From Sphingosinicella terrae (lineage in GTDB: Bacteria > Pseudomonadota > Alphaproteobacteria > Sphingomonadales > Sphingomonadaceae), in the NCBI RefSeq assembly GCF_003347635.1, contig NZ_QDFY01000010.1, positions 1 to 64,000 on the forward strand: a stretch of 64,000 nucleotides of DNA. Reading direction: 5' to 3'. A model generated the notes under the pieces. It did no database searches. It was not told the DNA's origin and saw nothing but the letters and a program-made list of their open reading frames with translations. Within the stretch, counting starts at the first letter, position 1. Each line of letters opens with the position of its first letter. Positions 59,176-64,000 of this stretch are shown one piece after another. The translations under genes and the position numbers were made by a program.

Positions 59176-60516
59176 TCAGATCACGATCCGGAATAGGGCG
59201 CCGCCCTCCTTGCCCTCCGCAACGTTGATCGAGCCGCGATGGGCGAGGACCACCTGGCGGGCGAGGCTGAGGCCGACCCCGGTGCCCTTCGCCTTGGTGG
59301 TGAAGAAGGGTAGGAAGATGTCCTGCCGCAGATTGTCGGGTACGCCCGGGCCATTATCCTCGACTTCGATCTGGGTGCGGCCCGATCGCGTGTGGCTGAA
59401 GGCGAGCCTGACGCGCGGCGCCTCGGCATGGCCGCGCGCGGCCTCCGCGGCATTGCGCAGCAGGTTGATGAGCACTTGGCTCATCAGGTCGGGATCGGCC
59501 TCGAGCGCGGGCAAGGCGCGGTCGGCCTCGAGGCTGAAGGCGATGCCCTCGGTGCGGTCGCTGGCCCGGAACAGCGCTTCGAGTTCGGCGCTCCAGGCGG
59601 CGATGTCGATCGGCCGAGGCCGCACCTGGGGGGCACGGCTGATCTGCCGGTAGCTCTCGACGAAATGCATCACCCCATCGGCGCGGCGGGCGAGCGTCTC
59701 GACCGCGGCGCGGGCATCGGCAATGTCCGCGTCGGCGCCGCCGTCGATCCGCCGCATCAGTTCGACCGCGCTGTGGGCCAGCGAAGTGACCGGCGTCATC
59801 GAATTCATGATCTCATGGGTGAGGACGCGGATGAGATCGCTCTGTGCAGCGATTTCGATCGCGTTCAACTCGCCCTGGATGGGCTGCACCGCCACGACAC
59901 GGACGAGACCGCCGAGACGATGTACGACGGCGGCGCTGACCAGCATCGTCTGCGGCACGCTGTCGATGAGCAAAGGCACCAGCCGCGGCCGATTGACAGC
60001 ACCGCCTTCCAGAGCCTGGGAGAAGGCTTCGCCATATTCGCGGAAATCCTCCACGCGGACCCCGCGATGGCGCATCAGCAGTCGCCGCGCCGCCTTGTTG
60101 GTGAGCTCGACCTTGCCGTTCCCCTCGACCGTGAGCAGGGCGGTCGGCGCGTCGTCGAGTACCGCCTCGTAGAAGCGGTTGGCATCGATCAGCTTGTGCT
60201 TCTCGTCGCGCATCCGCTTGAGCGCATCGTCGAGGACGGCGCCGAGCTCGGCAAAGCCGCTGCCGTCGAAGCGATGGATGAAGCCTTGGCTGAAATCGCC
60301 GAAGCGAACCGCGTCGATGAAACGCGCAAGCTCCATGTTGGTGCGCTGGACATGCTTCCACAGCAAGGCGGCGGCGCCGATCACGAGCATGGCGGCGACG
60401 ATCCGGGCGGCGCCCAGGCCGGGCGTGTGGAGCGACTGGACGAAGGCCAGGGTCAAGGCGAGCAGCAGCGCCAGCCGCCAGATCAGGCCGATGAGGAAGT
60501 GGCTGCGCAAGCGCAT
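59176..60516 (-). CDS. NtrY-like sensor histidine kinase
   Basis: 446 residues. Two N-terminal membrane helices (LIGLIWRLALLLALTLAFVQ and GAARIVAAMLVIGAAALLW) are followed by a HAMP-less region, a PAS-like segment (about 110-205), HisKA with the unusual HEIMNSMTPVTSLAHSAVE box, and HATPase_c with NLLRNAAEAA, DNGPGVP and GVGLSLARQV. The HEIMN-xxxP box is typical of the kinases paired with NtrC-like regulators of export systems. It is downstream of the NtrC-like gene on the same strand and is probably its partner kinase. Confidence 0.9.
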   Translation of the reverse strand: MRLRSHFLIGLIWRLALLLALTLAFVQSLHTPGLGAARIVAAMLVIGAAALLWKHVQRTNMELARFIDAVRFGDFSQGFIHRFDGSGFAELGAVLDDALKRMRDEKHKLIDANRFYEAVLDDAPTALLTVEGNGKVELTNKAARRLLMRHRGVRVEDFREYGEAFSQALEGGAVNRPRLVPLLIDSVPQTMLVSAAVVHRLGGLVRVVAVQPIQGELNAIEIAAQSDLIRVLTHEIMNSMTPVTSLAHSAVELMRRIDGGADADIADARAAVETLARRADGVMHFVESYRQISRAPQVRPRPIDIAAWSAELEALFRASDRTEGIAFSLEADRALPALEADPDLMSQVLINLLRNAAEAARGHAEAPRVRLAFSHTRSGRTQIEVEDNGPGVPDNLRQDIFLPFFTTKAKGTGVGLSLARQVVLAHRGSINVAEGKEGGALFRIVI

Positions 60517-60537
60517 CAGAGCGGTCCAGGGTCCGAA

Positions 60538-61944
<1,407 letters not shown>

Positions 61945-61967
61945 GAGCTGAGCCTTTCCCCTCGCCG

Positions 61968-61985
61968 TTGTCCGGTAACGGACAA
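61968..61985. promoter_or_regulatory. Palindromic site TTGTCCG-N4-CGGACAA
   Basis: Perfect 7-base arms around GTAA. It lies about 150 bases upstream of the sigma-54 promoter, the usual place for the enhancer site of an NtrC-type activator, and just before the start of the regulator gene itself. A second copy with the same core is at 62292-62305. Confidence 0.6.
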
Positions 61986-62115
61986 TCAACATCCGTGCCA
62001 GCCGGAGCCGCGGCGTCCGGACGCGGACAAAGCTGTTCGAAAGCGGACGATCCAGGAACCGCCCTTCTTTCCCGTCAGGCGGGCGGAATTCGCAAAAATC
62101 CGCCTTTTTCGGCGG

Positions 62116-62132
62116 TTGGCACGCCTCGTGCT
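62116..62132 (+). promoter_or_regulatory. Sigma-54 (-24/-12) promoter
   Basis: TTGGCACGCCTCGTGCT fits the consensus YTGGCACG-N4-TTGCW. The -24 GG and -12 GC are ten bases apart, the spacing the factor needs. Transcription should start near 62143, about 33 bases before the small peptide gene. Confidence 0.75.
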
Positions 62133-62175
62133 GGAAGGAATTGGACAGGGGCAGTCCCGCACGAGGAGCAAGGTC

Positions 62176-62259
62176 ATGGCACGGTTCGAAACTCTGAGCT
62201 TCACCATCGGTCTCGTAATGACGGCTCTCGTCACCTTCGTCGCGCTGCCGCTGGCGTAA
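62176..62259 (+). CDS. 27-residue membrane peptide
   Basis: Twenty-seven codons: ARFETLSFTIGLVMTALVTF and then VALPLA before the stop, one probable membrane helix with a short polar start. GAGGAG precedes the ATG by nine bases and a sigma-54 promoter lies 44 bases upstream, so it is probably translated as the first gene of the export operon. A small membrane subunit or regulator of the pump is an inference; no family is known to me. Confidence 0.5.
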   Translation: MARFETLSFTIGLVMTALVTFVALPLA

Positions 62260-62291
62260 GCGGTGCGAGTGTACGGCGGCGGACATGTTTC

Positions 62292-62305
62292 GTCCGGAAT
62301 CGGAC
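62292..62305. promoter_or_regulatory. Second palindrome GTCCG-N4-CGGAC
   Basis: Arms GTCCG (62292-62296) and CGGAC (62301-62305) around GAAT, the same core and spacing as the site at 61968-61985. It lies between the peptide gene and the adaptor gene, an unusual location for an enhancer, so it could also act as an operator or extra binding site. Confidence 0.45.
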
Positions 62306-62341
62306 AGTCCGTCGCCATTCATTGCCGGGGAGCGGGCGTGA

Positions 62342-63646
62342 ATGAGCGTGGTTAGAATTCCCAAACCGGATCGTCCGGAGAGCGGCGGCGGCATGGACAA
62401 GGTCGTCGAGCGCCGGGGTCTGTCCAATCGGATCAAGATCGCGCTCGGCGCCGTCGTCGTCGTCCTGCTCCTCGCCTTCTTCTATTACTTTGCGCCCAGT
62501 GCGAACAGCCAGACGGTCGAGGCTTCTCGCCTTACCATCTCTACGGTCGAGCGCGGCCGCTTCGACGACTTCCTGCCACTGCGGGCGCGGGTCGAGCCGC
62601 TTGTGACCGTGTATCTCGACGCGGTCGAGGGCGGCCGGGTCGAGCAGGTCATGGTCGAGGACGGCGCGATGGTCCAGGCTGGCCAGCTGCTCGCCGTCCT
62701 GTCCAATTCGGACCTTCAGCTGAACGTCCTCGCCCGCCAGACCGAGGTCACCCAACAGATCAACTCGATGCGCAGCCAGGAGCTGGCCCTCTCCCAGAAT
62801 CGCCTCGCCAACGAACGGGCGGTGATCGAGGCAGAGCTCGCCGTGCAGACCGCGCGGCGCCAATATGAGACGCAGCGGCCGCTCGCCGAGCGCGGCTTCG
62901 TCCCCGCCCGCCAATTCGCCGACAGCCGCGACGCCTATGAAGCGGCGCGTGATCGCCTGGCCGTGCTCCGGCGTACCCAGACGACCGACGAGCGGCTGCA
63001 GTCGAGCCAGCTGGCGCAGCTGCGGGCCTCGACCACGGGGCTGAACCAGAGTCTCGACCTCGCCAGGGCCAGCCTCGACGCGCTCAACCTGCGGGCGCCG
63101 GTCGCGGGTCAGCTCACCGCCTTCTCGATTCAAGTCGGCCAGTCGTTCAATCGCGGCGAGCGCCTCGGCCAGATCGACAGCGCCGGCCGCAACAAGCTGC
63201 GCGCTCAGGTCGACGAATTCTATCTCGGCCGCGTCACCGAGGGGCAGATCGCCTCCGCCGAGGTGGCCGGCCGCCCGTATCGGATGCGGGTCAGCAAGAT
63301 CTATCCGCAGGTCCGCAACGGGGCTTTCGAGATCGACCTGCAGTTCATCGGCCAGGAGCCGGCGGACCTCCAGCGAGGCCAGACGGTGCAGATCCGCCTG
63401 ACCTTGGGCGATCCGGCGCCGGCTCTGCTGATCCCGAACGGCGCTTTCTACAACGAAACGGGCGGCAACTGGGTCTTCGTGGTCGCGCCGGACGGCGGCG
63501 CCGCCGTGAAGCGCCAGGTTCGTCTCGGCCGCCGCAATGCCGATCATATCGAGGTGCTCGAGGGGCTCGACCCGGGCGAGCGCGTCATCACCTCGCCTTA
63601 TACGGGCTTTGCCGAGCGCGATCGGCTGAGCCTCAGCGGACAGTGA
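62342..63646 (+). CDS. MacA/HlyD-type periplasmic adaptor of an efflux system
   Basis: 434 residues. A cytoplasmic N-terminus and one membrane helix (ALGAVVVVLLLAFFYYFAP, about 40-58) are followed by the membrane-fusion-protein layout: lipoyl half (VTVYLDAVEGGRVEQVMVEDGAMVQAGQLLAVLSN), a long coiled-coil hairpin (about 130-240), the second lipoyl half and a beta-barrel domain (RVSKIYPQVRNGAFEIDL). Such adaptors link an inner-membrane ABC transporter to an outer-membrane channel. It is followed by an ABC ATPase gene. The substrate is unknown. Confidence 0.9.
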   Translation: MSVVRIPKPDRPESGGGMDKVVERRGLSNRIKIALGAVVVVLLLAFFYYFAPSANSQTVEASRLTISTVERGRFDDFLPLRARVEPLVTVYLDAVEGGRVEQVMVEDGAMVQAGQLLAVLSNSDLQLNVLARQTEVTQQINSMRSQELALSQNRLANERAVIEAELAVQTARRQYETQRPLAERGFVPARQFADSRDAYEAARDRLAVLRRTQTTDERLQSSQLAQLRASTTGLNQSLDLARASLDALNLRAPVAGQLTAFSIQVGQSFNRGERLGQIDSAGRNKLRAQVDEFYLGRVTEGQIASAEVAGRPYRMRVSKIYPQVRNGAFEIDLQFIGQEPADLQRGQTVQIRLTLGDPAPALLIPNGAFYNETGGNWVFVVAPDGGAAVKRQVRLGRRNADHIEVLEGLDPGERVITSPYTGFAERDRLSLSGQ

Positions 63647-63687
63647 AGGAAGTGGATTCGATCGTGGGCAACGAAGGGAACAGACTT

Positions 63688-64000
63688 ATGCTGAGCATGC
63701 GCGAACTGTCGCGGGTCTACCGCACCGATACGGTCGAGACGACCGCCCTCGACGGCATCTTCCTCGATGTCGCCGACGGCGAGTTCGTCGCGATCATGGG
63801 ACCGTCGGGTTGCGGCAAGTCGACCTTGCTCAACGTCATCGGCATGCTCGACAGCCCATCCAGCGGCTCCTACGTCTTCAACGGGACCGAGGTGGCCGGC
63901 CTGACGGAATCCAAGCTCGCCGACTTTCGCAAGCGGAACATCGGCTTCATCTTCCAGAGCTTCAATCTCGTCGACGAGCTGACCGTCCGCGAGAATATCG
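63688..64000 (+). CDS. MacB/LolD-type ABC transporter ATP-binding protein (partial)
   Basis: The first 104 codons, cut by the end of the window. MSMRELSRVYRTDTVETTALDGI, the Walker A GPSGCGKSTLLN and the Q-loop FIFQSFNLVDELTVRENI are those of LolD/MacB-type ATPases that power lipoprotein or macrolide export. A permease gene should follow outside the window. GTG 63664 is an alternative start. Probably co-transcribed with the adaptor gene from the sigma-54 promoter. Confidence 0.9.
   Translation, partial: MLSMRELSRVYRTDTVETTALDGIFLDVADGEFVAIMGPSGCGKSTLLNVIGMLDSPSSGSYVFNGTEVAGLTESKLADFRKRNIGFIFQSFNLVDELTVRENI

Overview
The window is high-GC DNA from the chromosome of an alphaproteobacterium, most likely a sphingomonad. 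The evidence is the mix of gene families and gene order: recF next to gyrB, a SUV3-like helicase/S4/ferredoxin/CarD run, a CrtY-type cyclase, DUF1489, a CDC48-type ATPase and an NtrY-like kinase, together with many small lipoproteins. There is no rRNA, tRNA, CRISPR array, transposase or phage gene, so this is mostly core chromosome with a few accessory insertions. All gene calls come from reading the sequence and from family knowledge. No database search was run.

Layout. 1-5449: end of etfA, a DUF6624-like exported protein, a DUF885 lipoprotein overlapping a class II deacetylase-like hydrolase, and a TauE/SafE exporter overlapping a TIGR02186 protein. 5564-13150: HerA-like ATPase, M23 peptidase (minus strand), SUV3-like helicase, S4 protein, 7Fe ferredoxin and CarD, closed by a clear terminator. 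13214-18159: two GIN-domain proteins, DUF1489, MgtE, a cyclophilin and a LysR-type regulator. 18160-18491: a gene-free stretch holding a large operator-like palindrome and what looks like an unannotated three-hairpin small RNA. 18492-29591: CDC48-like ATPase, MFS transporter, PmtA-type methyltransferase, PLD-family lipid enzyme, recF, gyrB, a TonB-like protein and an exported methyltransferase-fold lipoprotein. 29602-35745: VWA protein, P1 peptidase, small membrane protein and a hybrid kinase/OmpR-type regulator pair.

35937-41178 is the most unusual block. Two cassettes, each a ferritin-like diiron protein followed by an OsmC-family protein, flank a gene fusing a SARP/BTAD DNA-binding region to an alpha/beta hydrolase. 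The two diiron genes are almost identical from codon 8 to the stop, while their OsmC partners are only about 68% identical in protein. That pattern points to gene conversion confined to one gene of the pair. A 50-residue peptide gene precedes the first cassette, and a CrtY-like cyclase lacking an expected catalytic motif follows the second.

42592-58563: small membrane protein, dinB, TPP riboswitch plus thiC, lipoproteins, PAP2 phosphatase, a lipoprotein cyclophilin, and a run of small stress/housekeeping proteins (GGCT-like, SRPBCC, DUF985 cupin, AIM24, VOC, PEBP, YceI, DUF1810), then a CDF metal exporter, DUF2721 and DctA. 58676-64000: an Rrf2 regulator, then an NtrY-like kinase and NtrC-like regulator divergent from a MacA/MacB-type export operon. 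That operon has a well-formed sigma-54 promoter, a 27-residue peptide gene, and two TGTCCG-N4-CGGACA-type palindromes that are good candidates for the regulator's binding sites. The ABC ATPase gene runs off the end of the window.
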